Shown here piece after piece: positions 11,867 through 25,717 of a stretch of DNA of 64,000 bases (position 1 is its first letter; each line of letters opens with the position of its first letter). The DNA is from Vermamoeba vermiformis (taxonomy: Eukaryota > Tubulinea > Echinamoebida). The notes beneath the pieces are model-generated. The model was given only the letters and a program-made list of their open reading frames with translations. It did no database searches and was not told the DNA's origin. The stretch spans positions 124,001 through 188,000 of the forward strand of contig JBEWZL010000048.1 in NCBI GenBank assembly GCA_045837725.1. Reading direction: 5' to 3'. The translations under genes were made by a program, and so were the position numbers.

Positions 11867-14168
11867 ATGGTGATCGAAAGTATCTGGACCCCCGTTTCGG
11901 ACGTTAATGATCATATCTTATCCTTTTTCAGCGCTTTCGACCTGTTAAACTGTGCACGGACTAGCAAAGGCTTTAGACGTTATTTCGAACGCAAAGGCTG
12001 GCTCAAGGTATTATTCTATATTAATGGCAATTTTTATTTACCATTTTGGTGCAAAATTAGGACCTTGAAAAGCTGTTTTCCAAATACGATCTTGAATATT
12101 TGCCAGAAAATATTCCATGGATTCAGTTAGTCGAAAGATACGATAAAATAGATAGAAGCATTCGAAATGGATAGTACGTAATTATAAAAATACTATTTTA
12201 ACCGCAATAAATATAATTGAACTTAACAGTGCCGTTGTGAACTGCATCGCGACTCCTGTAGAGCCTGAAAATGATGTTCAAGATCGAATAGATGCTGTAT
12301 CTAGCAATGATGAATACATTGCCCTCAACTGGACTGTAACTGAGGGATTCGGGTACGGATGCACTCCTGAACTTCCTTTGTACCAATTATTCCGTTATCA
12401 TAGATCAGGAGCGTATGACGTCATAGCAAGATCAGCGGTAGTAGATTTAAGACACAGAAATCCCATCAAGGTGAAGCTGGATCTGTTCTTTTTTTGACTT
12501 AAGGTCTAACTGCCCTTTAACAGACGGCACAAGGTCCCAATGCATTGAGAATACTAGGAGATGCAGTAGGCGAGCAAGTAAGTTGATACACGATTACAAG
12601 GGACCAATCTAATGTAATTTTTAACAGGGCTTCAGCAACCCTGGTCCTTGGGGAGACTTGTTTACTTATGAAGACCCTATTGAACTAATGAGAATCAAAG
12701 ATGAAGGCCACGAAACATTACATAGCTTACGTACGTCAAAAAAGGAGGACTCAGTAAAACGAAGAAAATTTAACTTTTCAACTCAGGTGCGCGACGGAAG
12801 ACGCGAGGAATTGTTGCAAATAGGGATCCGAGCATGAAGCATCTCATTGCTATTGTCGCGCCAATAATTAAGAGCGATAGTCTCCTGGACAGGTCGCTAT
12901 AAATATTTCCTTTTATGGATCCATGTGCTGACACGTGACCAGATCTGACCTCGAGATCGTCATTTTCGACACAAAAGCATTGAAAGAAGTGACCAGAGTG
13001 CTGCTCGTTGATGCTTCAGAGCCTCAAATGTATACCAAGCCTATGAGTGTCGTGTTCAAGGGCAACAAGATCTACTACAGCGAGAACATTCACCCAGTAG
13101 CTGAAACAACACTGCACATCGTTGATTGGACAAAGAACAACGAGCACAAGAAGTTCACATTGCCAGGGACCTGGTCTGACATCTACGGCGTGCACAAGTC
13201 CCTAGTGTACGGCACCACTGCAGCAGATTGGAATGATCGGTCAATCTTCGTGTACGACGTGAATACTGGCAGATATTTGCAGCGCAAAAAGACGGTGGTA
13301 CGTTGACGTGATTGACACGGGACCTGTCAAAGTGTCATTTTTGAGACTGACTTGTGTTTGTTAGCACTATTGCAGATCTACCTTTGACGTGCTGTGCGGC
13401 TATTTGGTTTACACTGAAGACTCCATGAGTTACTTCCTAGACTACAGAGGCGACAAGCTTGAAGTGGTGAGTTCATTTGTGGTCTCAAGTGAACATCGTA
13501 CCTGCAATTACGTGCGAGCGGTAAGTAATAAAGGCCCTCAGGCTATTTAGACCTGCTCATATTTAATTCGCTAGGGACTTGATGGCACGTTACTGTTGAG
13601 CACAGTGAATGGCAGTGTGAAGCGGGTGGACTTCGAGAACACGTGCGACTTGATGGAAGTCATGCAAATGACAGGTGTCAACGGAGAAACGGTAGGAGGA
13701 CATACATAACAATAATCACTAAAGTGATGTATCTGTTGCGTAGGAGAAGTTTAGCTTCCCTGCACACGAGCTCGGAGAAAAAATTGCTGCAATCCTCGGC
13801 GATGACTTCGTGTCACGCTATTATCGTGTCAACGAAGATTATAGGTACGAATGCTCGTCACCTCAAAGTACTCGTTGCTCTCATATTAATCTACAATTGC
13901 AAGGTGCGGTATTTTTTATCGAAGAGTACAGACTGGTCCACAACTACCCCTCTCTCAAAAGTATCTTCGACACAAAGCGCAATACAACACGCCCTATCAA
14001 TATTATAAGAGCGGGACTGGATTTCAACAGTTTCATATAAACCAAGAGTATCCGAAGTACACTGAAACAGGTTTGTACGGCACAGTGGTGTTCTTTTACG
14101 AGAAGTGGGACGGACAACACTTCAAACTTGCCAAGCCTCAAGATTGGAACAAGTTGCTGCTCAAATAA
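11867..14168 (+). CDS. F-box protein with predicted beta-propeller-like C-terminal region
   Basis: The ATG at 11867 opens VIESIWTPVSDVNDHILSFF followed by SAFDLLNCARTSKGFRRYF, the classic F-box helix pattern that recruits SKP1 in SCF ubiquitin ligases. Downstream exons encode about 450 residues of beta-rich sequence with regular aromatic and Asp-turn spacing (IVIFDTKALKEV, LHIVDWTKNN, SIFVYDVNTGRYL, LDYRGDKLEV), suggesting a degenerate WD/kelch-like propeller as substrate binder. About nine exons. Near the 3' end, removal of a 59-nt intron (about 13843-13901) is needed to read through to the final segment ending at the stop in 14166-14168; the overlapping open frames there are not the protein. 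Tail-to-tail with the next gene, 36 bp apart. Confidence 0.72.
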
Positions 14169-14204
14169 ACACTCAAATCTTATCTACTATAATTACAACT
14201 TGCT

Positions 14205-16390
14205 TTAATTGTACCAAAACTTTTGAAATTTGGCAGGCAATACATTAATCTCGTCAGACACAGAACTCTCATCGTCTAATGTCTTTTCATATGCGCGACG
14301 ACTAGAGCACCGATCGCACATGCAAAAACAGTCGTGTTCATATTTGTTCGAGGGCTTCTTAGGTTTGTAAGAAGGTTGAAAGCCGTGAAGAATTTTCGTG
14401 TCAGGCAATTTGCTTGATAGGTCTAAGATGATCGGGATTGACTTTTCATTATAACCATGGCTCCATAAGTACTTTTTGTGGACCAGATCCAACACTTTAA
14501 GCTGCGTAAATCTGGCCAGACTTTCCATAAATGGTTTGTGCGAGGTCGCTGCGTGTTTGAACGACAACATTTGCAGCGATGAAATTCCTGCAAAGACTTT
14601 CAAGACATCGTCGCTGAGAGCTGATTTCAGAACGTCTAATCGTGTCAGTGGCAATTCGCCAACGGTCTTCAAGATTTCAGGCAGATCGAATCCAAGAGCC
14701 AAAGTCAAATTGGATATTGTTGGTGGCATTTTTAACCGACATCCATAAAAGGGATATTTCAATAACAATCGCTCCAAGTTAACGCAGCCAGTGAAATCTC
14801 CGTCCACGATCATTTTTGGGAACTCTAATGCCCGCAAGTTAGGCAATGAGATCACGTGCCTACCACGTGACTGGAAGTCCAATTTGAGAAATTTCAAGTT
14901 GACGTAGTCGTTGACACTTTCACCAATCGAACAACGACAGACCAATCGAGTGAGATTAGGCGCTATGATAGGCGTCCATTCCTTGAGCCCTCCAATGTCT
15001 AACTCCTCTAATCTAGTCATTTCCGGTGCGATAATGTATGAAAATTCTAGTGCTGTGAGTGACACTAATCGCGTCATAATCTCCGGTGCCAGATGTAACG
15101 TCGAAAATTTTCCCGTCGACCAATACGTTGTATGAGACAGACTTAATGATACCGTTAAATAAGGTATAGTTGTATTAATTACTTACTCTAATCTTATGAG
15201 CTCAGTGAGGCAGGTCAAATAATTCAATTCGTTGTTGTACTCGCTCACTAACCGCACGTACAATCCCAAGTCCGTCAGATTTGTTAACACTGCTATATTT
15301 GATATTAATTTGATGGGCATAATCTCGTCTTTCACCACTAATCTCGTTAACGCTGTCAATTCGAAAATCCTCGTGAAATTTTCATCCAGCAACTTGCTAT
15401 GCCGTATTGTCAAACTCCTCAACGTAGTACATTGTGCTATGTAATCGATCACGTCAAACTCGCCGTTGTCATTCCCTTTTGGTCGAATTCCGTGTAATGT
15501 GAGTTGTTGTAATGACTGAAAAGACTTCAAAAAGTCACACTTGAAGTGCATTGGATCGTCAAGATAGAGCGGATTGGCAACAACGATAGACCTATCATCA
15601 TATATATATATATTAGCATCGTATAATATAATCATTCTATCACGTACCTTGAATGCCGGATCGCTGTGCTGATTAATTTGCCTACGCTGATAAAATGCAG
15701 CAGCTCTGTGATTGTTAGAAATGAAGCTATACAGCTGATAATTTCCTAAATAGTACATTAGACAATAAATTTGATAAATTTAACACTTACGACTGGCAGC
15801 GAAGACAACAAGCCTTCGTTACAAGCAGATCCCCAGTGACCAACCCTTTTGCAATGATAACACCGAGGATCTAAAGAATATTAGGCCTAGTGATGTAGAA
15901 TATCGGAAAGCTACCTTTTCTGACGGGTACTTTTGTAGCAGTAAAGTTCAAGCTGTGTTTTTGACGCATCCAACGAAGAACATCTTTACCGACCGATTCT
16001 CGTTCAAATTGCAGGTAAAAAATACCTAGTGACATTATTTAACGTTAAAATTTAGGGAAAAAATGTGCTTGAACAGGTTTGTAGCCTTCTTACCTGCCCG
16101 ATCTTTCTTGATATTTTGTAGGTTGAAGTTCTTTAACTCTAGAATTGCTTTGTCTCGAGACCAATGAATATCTCCTGAATTATAATAGGTTATTTAATTA
16201 TTCCAAGATTTTTCTAACGTACTGATGGCGTAATTGACTGGCAAATCCGGCGCAGCTGTTGAGTTCTACGATATGGTGAGTTGATATTACTACTATATCG
16301 CAGCATTACCTGTCCATGCTCTGTTCTATCTTCTTCCTCGAGATCCAAGAGTGCAAAACGATTGCGAGTTCCGATCCGAATTACTGGACA
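14205..16390 (-). CDS. leucine-rich repeat protein with a CCHC zinc knuckle
   Basis: The C-terminal 400 residues are irregular LRRs (repeats such as LTRLVVKDEIMPIKLISNI, LTNLTDLGLYV, LTRLDVLKS, LKVLDLVHKK) of the kind seen in F-box/LRR substrate receptors. A 106-nt intron near 15078-15183 is inferred because its removal restores an LRR (RLDLSHTTYW). Upstream exons encode a zinc knuckle, CYHCKRVGHWGSAC (near 15800-15860), and a short basic segment (IHWSRDKAILELKN). The 5' end is uncertain: the frame is open to about 16390 without an ATG, so a first exon probably lies further up, toward the divergent start of the adaptor gene at 16889. I see no clear F-box. A short acidic/cysteine tail (HDCFCMCDRCSS) ends the protein. 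Function is unknown; ubiquitin receptor or RNA-binding roles are both possible. Confidence 0.6.
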
Positions 16391-16888
16391 ATATCATCAG
16401 CTTAAAAAATCCGTTTGTTGACAACTTACAACTCGACTCCATTAATTCATATGAGCACTCATGTTATTACGATTTAAATAGCAGAAAAAAGCAGAAAAAA
16501 ATCAGTACGGAAGGCAAAACAGAATTACTATGTTTGGTTCTCTGAGATTCAATGAGAGATTGCAGATAAAATATCACCAGTCTTGCCTATTTGCTCTACG
16601 TAGCTGTCGTGCGTCGTCTAATTGTCACATTGCTTCAAATATCCTTTGCCAGTCAATCTTCAGCATGAACAAGTGCTTCTTAGTAACTACCTGCTGATAT
16701 CCATTGCCTTTCTAGCCTTTAGTTATTTAGCGATTTCGAAATATCAAGTAAAATTACCTTGGCTGCTGTTTTTCGAGATCACAAAAATGATTTTCTCTGC
16801 GCAAAATCTTTTCAAACAATTTCAAACTTTCCGAAAGGATACGAACACAGCTCTTAGTGTATATTTATTGTGTTAGTATTCTGTCATA

Positions 16889-19800
16889 ATGGCTACTCCT
16901 ATTTCTGCTGTTGTAGGCGAAAAGGATCTGCGCATCCGAATTGAAGAAGCAGTTCTTAAAGCCTCAAAAAATAAGGCAGTCCCTCCTAAACACAAGCACG
17001 AACGAAATATCCTTTTAAACACCATAATTAGTGTATTTGAATCGAATCCGAAGAAACAATAATTCGGAAATAATCAAAAAGATTTTCTAATTTATGTAAC
17101 CCTTAACTCTTCACACATATTATTATAGAATCATGGAACGAACGAGGAGCTACCCTTATTTATTCAGAATTATTCAAAAGACCTTTGGGCCAGAAAGATA
17201 TCGTGGCTTACAAAGTACTCATCGTTATTCACAAATTATTGCGTGAAGGACACCCTCAAGTAAGTATAATATGACATTAATTAATGGTGAATTATTAAAT
17301 CATTTCTCTTCCGAAAATGAAAATTTTTCCGGATGCTTTTCCAGATCTCAGTAACTCCTTTTCAGCCCCTTACAATATCGCTAATATGCTATTGATAGGT
17401 TATTATCGACTCGCACTTGCGCATGTCCTTTTTTGAGCAATTGAGATTGAACTACAGACGTCTGCCGACCGGTAAATATTAAAAATTATTAAAAATCACT
17501 TAATTAGCTTAAATTCGTACAAATAAGCTCCTAATTAATTTTAATACTCGACTATAAGCATTACAATATTTACGGAGATTAAAATCGAAACATTTCAATA
17601 GAAGGAAATCTCTTGATTTCTACGCTCTATTAGCCGCTAATCATGTGTTATATTAATAGAATACGGCCGATTGATTGCCAATTATGTTACATTCTTGATC
17701 GACAAAATCAATTTCCATCACTTGCACCCCGAAGTGGATGGCAGCATCTCGCTCGAAAAATTCATGCAAACAAGACACGAAACTTTGAACGTGGAAAAGG
17801 GGTATGTAAAATTATATTCTAATTATAATTTCCCTATTCCTATATTTTCGCCGCTGTCACACGAATTTTTCATGCGAGCTTTCGATTGTCTTGCCGTATT
17901 GAAGCCCCTTTGGATTTAATTAATCATTACCTCAATTATACAAATTATTTCTGTCATTTAGCTGATTATTTCTCCTAGTATGACTTTGGCGACCCATTTG
18001 TTGGATCTTCAAAAATCAGTGCTCGACTTCCAAAAGACGGTATTCCAAGAGCCCGCGCTCAGTGATTGCAAAGCAGCCGCATTTATTCCGCTCGTTATCG
18101 AGTCATACGCCATTTACACTTTGACTGTCTGGCTTTTGAAACGCATTGCTGAACGTATGTGTCATAACAAGAAATTTCATCGAACAAACTTTTAATCTTA
18201 TTTTTATATTTATTTAGGCACGACCGATATGTCTTTATTCTCATTTTTGACTGAACGATTCTACCAACAATATCCTGAGATCAGAAAGTTCTACATTGAC
18301 TGCAGCAATATCAAGTACGTCATCAGCATCATTGCCGTGCCCAGTTTGCCCGCTGAACCACCACAATTCGAGCCTGGCGACAACATTCCTATTGCCAAGC
18401 CCAAGAAGAAGCGACAGCCCAAGCCTGAGCCCGAGCCTGAGCCTTCATACGAATTGGACTTGCCCGAACAACCTGAGCCCGAGTTCAATCCTCGTGCTAC
18501 TTTATCGCCCAATGATCTCAACGCGTTGTTCCAAGCCATTCAACCTGTTCAACCTATCGTGCAGACCCCTCCTCAACAAGATTGGTTCGCTTCGATGTTG
18601 CCGCCCACACCTGTCGTGCCCGTCGAACCACCCAAGACCGAGATCCGCACTGTCGTCAAGACTGAAATCCCCGAAGAAATTTTGAAGAAGATTGAGGAGC
18701 TCGAAGCTCGCATTCGTGCCTTGGAAGCTGAGAACTCTGGCTTGAAGGGCTTGCTCGAACAATTGAAGAAAGAAAAGGCTGTCTTGTTGAAACAAAACGC
18801 CAACTACAAACAACAGTTGGAAGACGCTGAACAACGATTCGAAGATGAAAAGTTGCGTTTGTTCATGGACCAAATTCAACAAGCCTCTGATATGTTCCGC
18901 AAAGCTCAAATCAACTTTGATGACCCCAACGACTCTGGCAACCAGTCTGCCAATCCTATGGACGTCTTGACTGCCGCCGAAGAAATGCGTCAAGCTTATC
19001 AAAACTTGTTGGACGCTCTAAACAACGGTGGTGACGTTATTGGTGCCACTCGTCTCTTAGCTGAAGCTGCCTCGCGCTTGTTGGCCAACGGCAAGGGCTA
19101 CGCTCAATTCATTCAAGACCCCAACTTGCGCATGCGCTTGCTCGATGCCGTCAGATCTTGCGGTGACGCCATTGCTCGTATGTTGGAGAACGTCAAGAAG
19201 TTGCAAGGACAAAAGCCCGATGACGCTCAAGCTGAGTACTTGAACCGTCAATTGGGCAGATTGGATGGTCACTTGGGCAACGTTAGATCTGCTGTCGATG
19301 AGGCCTCCAGCGAGAACAACTTGGACACTGGCATTGATCTTGAAGACTTGGCTGAGCGTGAGTTGATGAATGCCGCTAAGATGATTGCCGATGCTGCTTC
19401 TGCCCTCGAAGCCAGATCGCGCGAACGATCGAAGGTCCCCGAGAGCGAAATGACTCTCGCTGACTCCATTATGGGTGCTGCCATGGGCATTACTTCAGCC
19501 GTTCAAGCCTTGCTCCAAGCTGCCACTGAAGCGCAACAAGAACGTGTGCGCAAGGGTCGCAGCTCCGATCCCAATGCCGCCAAGTACCACCGTGACCCCA
19601 TGTGGGTTGAAGGTTTGATCAGCGCTGCTCGTGCTGTCGCTGAAGCCACTCGCCAATTGGTCCACTGCGCCAACGAGGCCTCTGAAGGTCGTTTGGAAGA
19701 AGCCGCCCTGATTGCTGCTGCTCGTGCTGTCACTGCCGCCACTCAACAACTGGTCGCTGCCACTCGCTCCAAGTCCGATCCCTTCAGCGAGACTCAAGGC

Positions 19801-20868
19801 AAGCTTGACCGTGCTGCCAAAGCCATCACCAATGCCACTCAAGCCCTTGTCAATGCTGCCAAGAGATCAAAGGAGGACGAAGAAGCCGCTTTGTTAGCCA
19901 AGTACGAGAACTTCCAAGGCAAATTCCAAGAGGAGTTCGAGCAAACCACAAAGATCATTGCCATGGAGAAACAACTCGAAACGGAACGACGTGTCTTGGC
20001 CACTATGCGCAAGGGTCGTTACGCTGACTCGAGCACCCCTGCTCCCAAGGGCCCTGCTCCTGAGATTGTGAACAAGGCTAACACCAATGCTAAGCCTCAA
20101 GCTCAAGGCACCATTGATCAGTCTCCTCAATTCCAAGGTGTTGGTTCAAGTAAGTCAAAACAAACTCGTGTATTTACTGCGTGTCAGACTAACCTGTGCG
20201 TATCAATAGAATCTAGCGCAGTTCCTGCTTATCAACGCAAGATGGAAGAGTCACTTGGCCGCGGTGCTCCTTCAGGTGGAATGCCCAAGGCTCAAGGTGG
20301 TGCCCCTAAGGCTGCTCCTGCCAAGCAAGGTCAACAACAACAGCCTCAAGCTGGTGGTTTGAAACGCGCTGATTCGAACATGCCTCCTCGCCAAGCTCCC
20401 CCTCAAACCGCTCAGTACACCGTCCAAACCACTGTTGCTGCCCCTAAGCAGCCTGCTCCTGCCGCCAATGCTAACCAACAAGGATTTTTGCCCAAGGAGA
20501 AGCAGATGGAGAAGTTTTTGGCTAGCAACGAAAACAACACCTTCAATGCTATTAAGGCTCAAGAACGATCAATGAGCTCCAATCCTCGCGAAGAACCTCA
20601 ACAATTCACTCCTCCTCCTTCTTTGGCACAAATCCGAGAACAACAGGAAAGACAGCAAGAGATCCGAAAGATTGATCAGTTCTTGTTCGGTGATCAAGGC
20701 CAAATTGTTCAACAATACCCTCCTCAACAACAAGGTGGTGTTGCTTATTCTCAGCAGCCTCCTCAACAATACCCTCCTCAACAGCAAGGTGGTGTTAATT
20801 ATTCTCAACAACCTCCTCAACAACCTCAACCCCAACCCGCTCGTAACCCTTACAACCCATTTGCCTAA
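16889..20868 (+). CDS. HIP1/Sla2-like ANTH and I/LWEQ actin-endocytosis adaptor
   Basis: This adaptor links phosphoinositide membranes and clathrin-coated pits to F-actin. The ATG at 16889 starts an N-terminal ANTH domain spread over about six exons (IRIEEAVLKASKNKAVPPKH, NERGATLIYSELFKRPLG, VIIDSHLRMSFFEQLR). The long exon from 18229 carries a Pro/Glu-rich linker, a coiled coil (about residues LEARIRALEAENSGLKGLL), and an Ala-rich I/LWEQ (THATCH) helical module near 19380-19890. A Pro/Gln-rich tail ends in NPYNPFA; the NPF would bind EH domains. A GT-AG intron of exactly 60 nt lies at 20150-20209 and, being a multiple of three with no stop, can be retained. Length of roughly 1,150 residues suits the family. 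Confidence 0.9.
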
Positions 20869-21309
20869 AAAGGATCCCGGCTCCGAAACCATTACAGTTC
20901 TTAACCGTCATAATATAAGCCTCGCGGTTCTCTAAGGACTGAACTTTTATTTAATATAATAAACCTTATTTATTGTTTCAATAACGAGCATAGTTTAGAG
21001 GGGACACGACAAGCAACTGGTATCGACCTGGTTTCTGAAGTTGAAATCTCGCTAGAGTACATATGTAGATGCATATCATTGCAGCAGCGTTGAAAGTACT
21101 GCAGGTTGATTGATCGAGCACATCGATGCTCTTTGGGAAATTTCAAAAAATGAGCTGAAACAAAATCTTGTCTTCTTTGTGTCAGAGTACAAGTTCATAG
21201 TAATTGACGACAATAGCAATAATACGGGCTTCTTGTTATTTGTAGTTGGCCTTATAATAGCATTGTTTCGAGCTCACCCACATTGCAATTTGTAACGTTA
21301 CAATAGAAG
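20869..21309. other. intergenic stretch
   Basis: This gap between the adaptor stop and the RhoGEF-RhoGAP start holds AT-rich 3' flank (an AATAAA-like run near 20958), then the presumed promoter and leader of the next gene. A 61-codon open stretch at 21110-21295 has no domain, no splice support and unconvincing composition. I see nothing else in it. Confidence 0.5.
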
Positions 21310-24300
21310 ATGAGCTCGCCAGACCTCAACAACTCGACTGATTCACCGACAGAGTCGAATGTAGCTCGTGCTCGAAAGCGTATGTTAATAGAAATGCAGC
21401 TTGAATATTCAGTGTAACTTCGTTGTCCCCGCAAGATCCTAAATACCGTTTCAAATTATAATTAATTATTCATACGAAATTTTAAATCTCTAATAATAAT
21501 GCAAGCTCGTATTTATTTTAATTGATTATTGTGGCTCTGCGGATTAACGTTCCCCTTTCTTTTTAGTCAAGCTCCGCCAATCGACACCCAATTTACTATT
21601 GCAAGGCACGCTGTAAGTTTTTTGTATTATCATACCATTTTATATTAAATTGCTCCATTGAATTATTTCGGTTCACATCTACGGGAGATCCAATTAAACC
21701 GAGTTAGGAGAAATTAGCTAATATTTGTAGTGCTGGAAGCCCTAAAACTCCTCGCAAAGGAAGCGATTTAGAAGAAGCAAGACCTAAATTGGATGAGGTG
21801 CGTATTGAAATTGAATTTGTTCACCTCCGCAAATCAATAAGATTTATTATCCGAAATTAGAATTATTTGCAAGTATTTACGCAAATCTATTTATTTCAAC
21901 CATTACGATATTATTCAAGCGGTTTTGTGTACGCAAAGGTCCTGACGAATCAGTCCGGTTAAGTGACGTCATCTATTTATAGGACTTGGTCGGTCTATTT
22001 AAGGAAGTAGTGCGTCAATTAGGCATCTCGCAAGAAGATCAAAACAAACTCACTTTGCTCGTCGATACTTTCGCGCCAACAGAAAATATTTCGAATGCTA
22101 AAAAACAGAATATTTTGGTATGAGAAATAATTATTAGCTTAATACTAATTGAACAAATACGCCTTTCCATCTTAATTTTTTTTAATAATTGTTCCTTTAT
22201 TTTTAATAGTGATCTGAAGATTTTGTATTTAATTCAATATTATATTAATAGCGCTCTGTTCGATCATATTGTCAAAATACCTTGGATAAGACAAAGAACA
22301 GCAAGTCAGTTATCTGCATTCAGAGCTACATTCGAGGCTGGAACGAAATCAAAAGTTTGCAACGATTACGTAAGTGTGGATCCTCTACAAACATTTTCCT
22401 AATTTAGAAAAACGCTCTATTGTGAGTCCACTTCGCAATTGTTGCGGTTTTCAGGACAAGAAACAAATCACATAACACCAGCACATTGCAATTTTACGAT
22501 ATTTATTTTCGAAACATTTACTCTAATCACTAATCTACTAATGCAGGCAAATTATATTCAACTGTTTCATGGCCTGATCGTAACGCTGAATTGCGAGATT
22601 TGTTCACTAAAGAGAAAGAATATGTGCACGTGTTGGAAAAGATCGTCAACGTACGTCACGGACACAATTATAACTCACTACGTATATTAATACTACGCGT
22701 CTATTATAGGACTACTTGATTCCGTTACGTGAAGAGAAGATTTTGAAAGTTGAACATATTCAATCTATTTTTTCGAACGTGGAGACATTGTTATTCGTGC
22801 ACAAGTATGACTCCTATATAAGCGCTATATATACGGCCAATTAACATTCTTCAATTAAAGGGAGTTCTTTAAGAAGATAATGGACTTAAGATTGAACTGG
22901 CCTCACATCACTGGTGTCGGATCTGCTTTTATTAGAACTGTAAGTCAGTTAACATAACATCAATAGACTATACAATATTGAACGTTGACTATAACTGCCT
23001 ATCTCAATAATCTACGGTTGATGTAATATGCAAAACATAAATACTAACAATGGTCTTAGGCCGCAAGCTTGTCGTGCTACTCAAACTACGTAGAAAACAT
23101 TTCACACGCCACACTTACCTTCCAAAAATTGTCCGAGGAAAACGACCGATTTAGAGCCTTCTTGGAAAAGAGAGCAGCCTCGGACAAGTCAGGCATGCCC
23201 TTGAGCGCACTGTTGTTCTATCCCTTGAACAGAATCTCACAGTACAAGATCGGTCTCGAAGTAAGCCCCACGGATCCAACATCTTTGTCGTGCTTGATAA
23301 TTAATGCCTCTTTTTCTCGCGTAGAATTTGCTGCAAAAAACACCTCGCAAACACTCGGACTACAATCAACTGGCACGTGCTTGTGACATGATGCAGAACG
23401 CGTACACATACATTGAAAAGTCGATGGCCTTGTCTAAAAACAGAGCTGCTATTCTTGAAGTTCAACGACGTTTGGGCATGGAGGTAACGAGGTGTTTCCA
23501 AATTAGGCAAAAAATTTATTGCACACGGATCCCATAATATTTTTAATACGAGTTCAATTGTTCTGATATCAAACGTTACTTTTAGAGCAATGAGTTAGTG
23601 TTACCTGGTCGCGAGTACATCTTCGAGAATCAAGTGCAGATCTTGAAAAAAGGCAAGAAACATCCTCGACTCGCTATCCTTGTAAGTACTTCCTGTTCTC
23701 CTTTAATATTATAATACTCAAATTACTATGATGAAACTCAAAAAATGCGTTGTTCTATTTCGGAACTAATTATGAATGAAAAATGACCTGTCTGATCCTT
23801 GTTCAAAAATAACTTCCATACACTAGTCCTCGCTCTAGTACTAATGACTTGCTGATTAGTTCAATGACATGCTATTGCTCGCCAAGTCGTCAGAGAAAGC
23901 TACGGACAACATCAAATACAAAGCCATCATTTATTTTACTTCGCAAGACGAAGTGCACGCGGAGACCGATAAAGACGGTACGTTTTATTTTCTTTTTAAC
24001 CGTTATATCCTTACCCTTTCCTAATTAGGCAAGTTCCCGCTTCGCTTGGACTCGTACAGAAACAAAGACGAAGAAGAGAATGAAAACGAGAACCCAAAGG
24101 AAAAAGAGAAGGAGAGCAAGACTAAAGAGAACTTGGGTAAGTAGCTGCGACTTAGTTAAAGGTAGATGAGTAGATTACTAAATAAGGCAATCTCTTTGGT
24201 GTAGTTTCGTACCGTCTCGTGTTCAGCACCGAAAAGGAACGCAAAGACTGGTTGGAATTGATCAACAAACAGCTCAACGGTGTCAAGATCAAGAGCACAA

Positions 24301-25717
24301 ACGGTAATAAGACAACGACTTCCTTATTAGGCAACCATCTAATCTCTGCGCTAGTGTTTGGTTGTCCACTGAGTGAGCTGTTGAAAAAAGATCCGAAGAA
24401 TCCTAAAGTGCCATTTGTCGTCAAGACTCTTGTCACTGAACTCGAAAAACGTACGCAAAGACAACACTATTAAACATACTACCCTATTAACCCCGCTACT
24501 TAGACTTGACAACGACTGGTTTGTTCCGTGTGCCTGGTCGCGAGAATGAAAACAGAAGATTGAAAGATGCACTTGACACGCGTATGTACTACGCGAGGAT
24601 AACTTGTTTGAACGTAACTAATGCTCCTGTTGTAGTTGAGCCTGTGAACTTGGATTTGACGCACGTTGATCCACTAGCCATGGCTGACGTGTTGAAGATT
24701 TACTTCAGAGAACTGCCGGATCCGATCTTCACGTTCGACATGTACGATAAATTCATGAACCTCGAGGGTAAGTCGATCACGTGCTATAATAACCACATGC
24801 ACCATTAGCTAATTTGTCCCCTTAATTTGTAGCTGAGGCCACTAGCGAAGATGATTACCATAAAAGGCTATTAGTGCTGATCAATCAACTGCCGCAAGAT
24901 AACCGCAATGTCTTGGTCTACTTGATCAAATTTTTGTTGCGCATTTGCGATGTCAAAGAGAATTTGATGAGCACAGCTAGTTTGGCAATCATTTGGGCTC
25001 CAACATTGTTGTTCCCTCGCCGTGAGACTATCGAGAGCACTTTCTTGATGCCACGTGGCCACAAAATGTTCCAAGTGCTCATGGACAACTTTTCATTTTA
25101 CTTCCAAGAAGAACTGCCCGCTCCATCAGCCGCTAGAACGACCAAGAAAAAGAAGAAGAAGAGCGTCATTCAATCGCAGTTGACGCGTGGTGAGAAGTGG
25201 ATGCTCGAGACCTTCGCATTGATCGATCAAGAAGACCCCCAAAAGGCCAAAGCTTCCACGACCTCTTCGCAAACGACTAGCACACCTGTGTCACATCATA
25301 CAAAACAACCTTCGACTGAATCGCCGATGTCACCAAAGCAGCCCAAGACGTAAGTTTCGCATGACTATCTTCCCATGGGAATGCACTTCTAACGTTACAT
25401 TTTGCAGCCCTACGAAAGTAGCCGCGCCCACAACGCCAAAGAACACGCACTCGGCCGCACGCACGGTTGTGAGCAGTCCTAGTGGCCTCTCCATCGCACC
25501 TACCGTCACATCACCCGTCAGTCCGCGCGATGGTCCCTCAACCTCTCCACGCTCGCCTGGGGCACGACCACCCAGTCCAAGTTTGCCCTCCAGACGTCCG
25601 CACAATGAAGGCAACTCGTCGCCGAGAGATGCACCGCCCATGTTGCCCGTGTTGTCTGCCAACTTGCCTCCACCAACAGCGTTGACCAAGTCGAGAACTT
25701 TCTTGGCTAAGAAATAA
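21310..25717 (+). CDS. RhoGEF (DH-PH) fused to RhoGAP
   Basis: One protein carries both an activator and an inactivator of Rho-family GTPases. The ATG at 21310 opens a Ser-rich N-terminus spread over tiny exons, with a possible IQ motif (VICIQSYIRGWNEI, near 22320). The DH domain starts near 22560 (ELRDLFTKEKEYVHVLEKIV) and continues through LSALLFYPLNRISQYK; the PH domain runs from LVLPGREYIFENQVQ (near 23600) to ERKDWLELINKQ (near 24270), broken by an acidic Glu/Lys insert. The RhoGAP domain begins at LVFGCPLSELL (near 24355) and has GLFRVPGRE, the intact arginine finger, and VLKIYFRELPDPIF. A Lys run and a Ser/Pro-rich tail with SH3-type PxxP motifs close the protein. About 17 exons. Likely a cytoskeletal regulator at the membrane. 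Confidence 0.9.

Noticed and set aside
16622-16876. 84-codon open frame upstream of the HIP1-like gene
   Set aside because: Started by a non-ATG codon, no domain, and lies in the divergent promoter or leader region.
18291-20892. Many long open frames antisense to the HIP1-like exon
   Set aside because: The exon is codon-biased and low in stop complements; the reverse frames have no domain and low-complexity Leu/Ser composition.
22439-22690. 83-codon open frame in the RhoGEF region
   Set aside because: It spans an intron and reads the DH-domain exon in the wrong frame.
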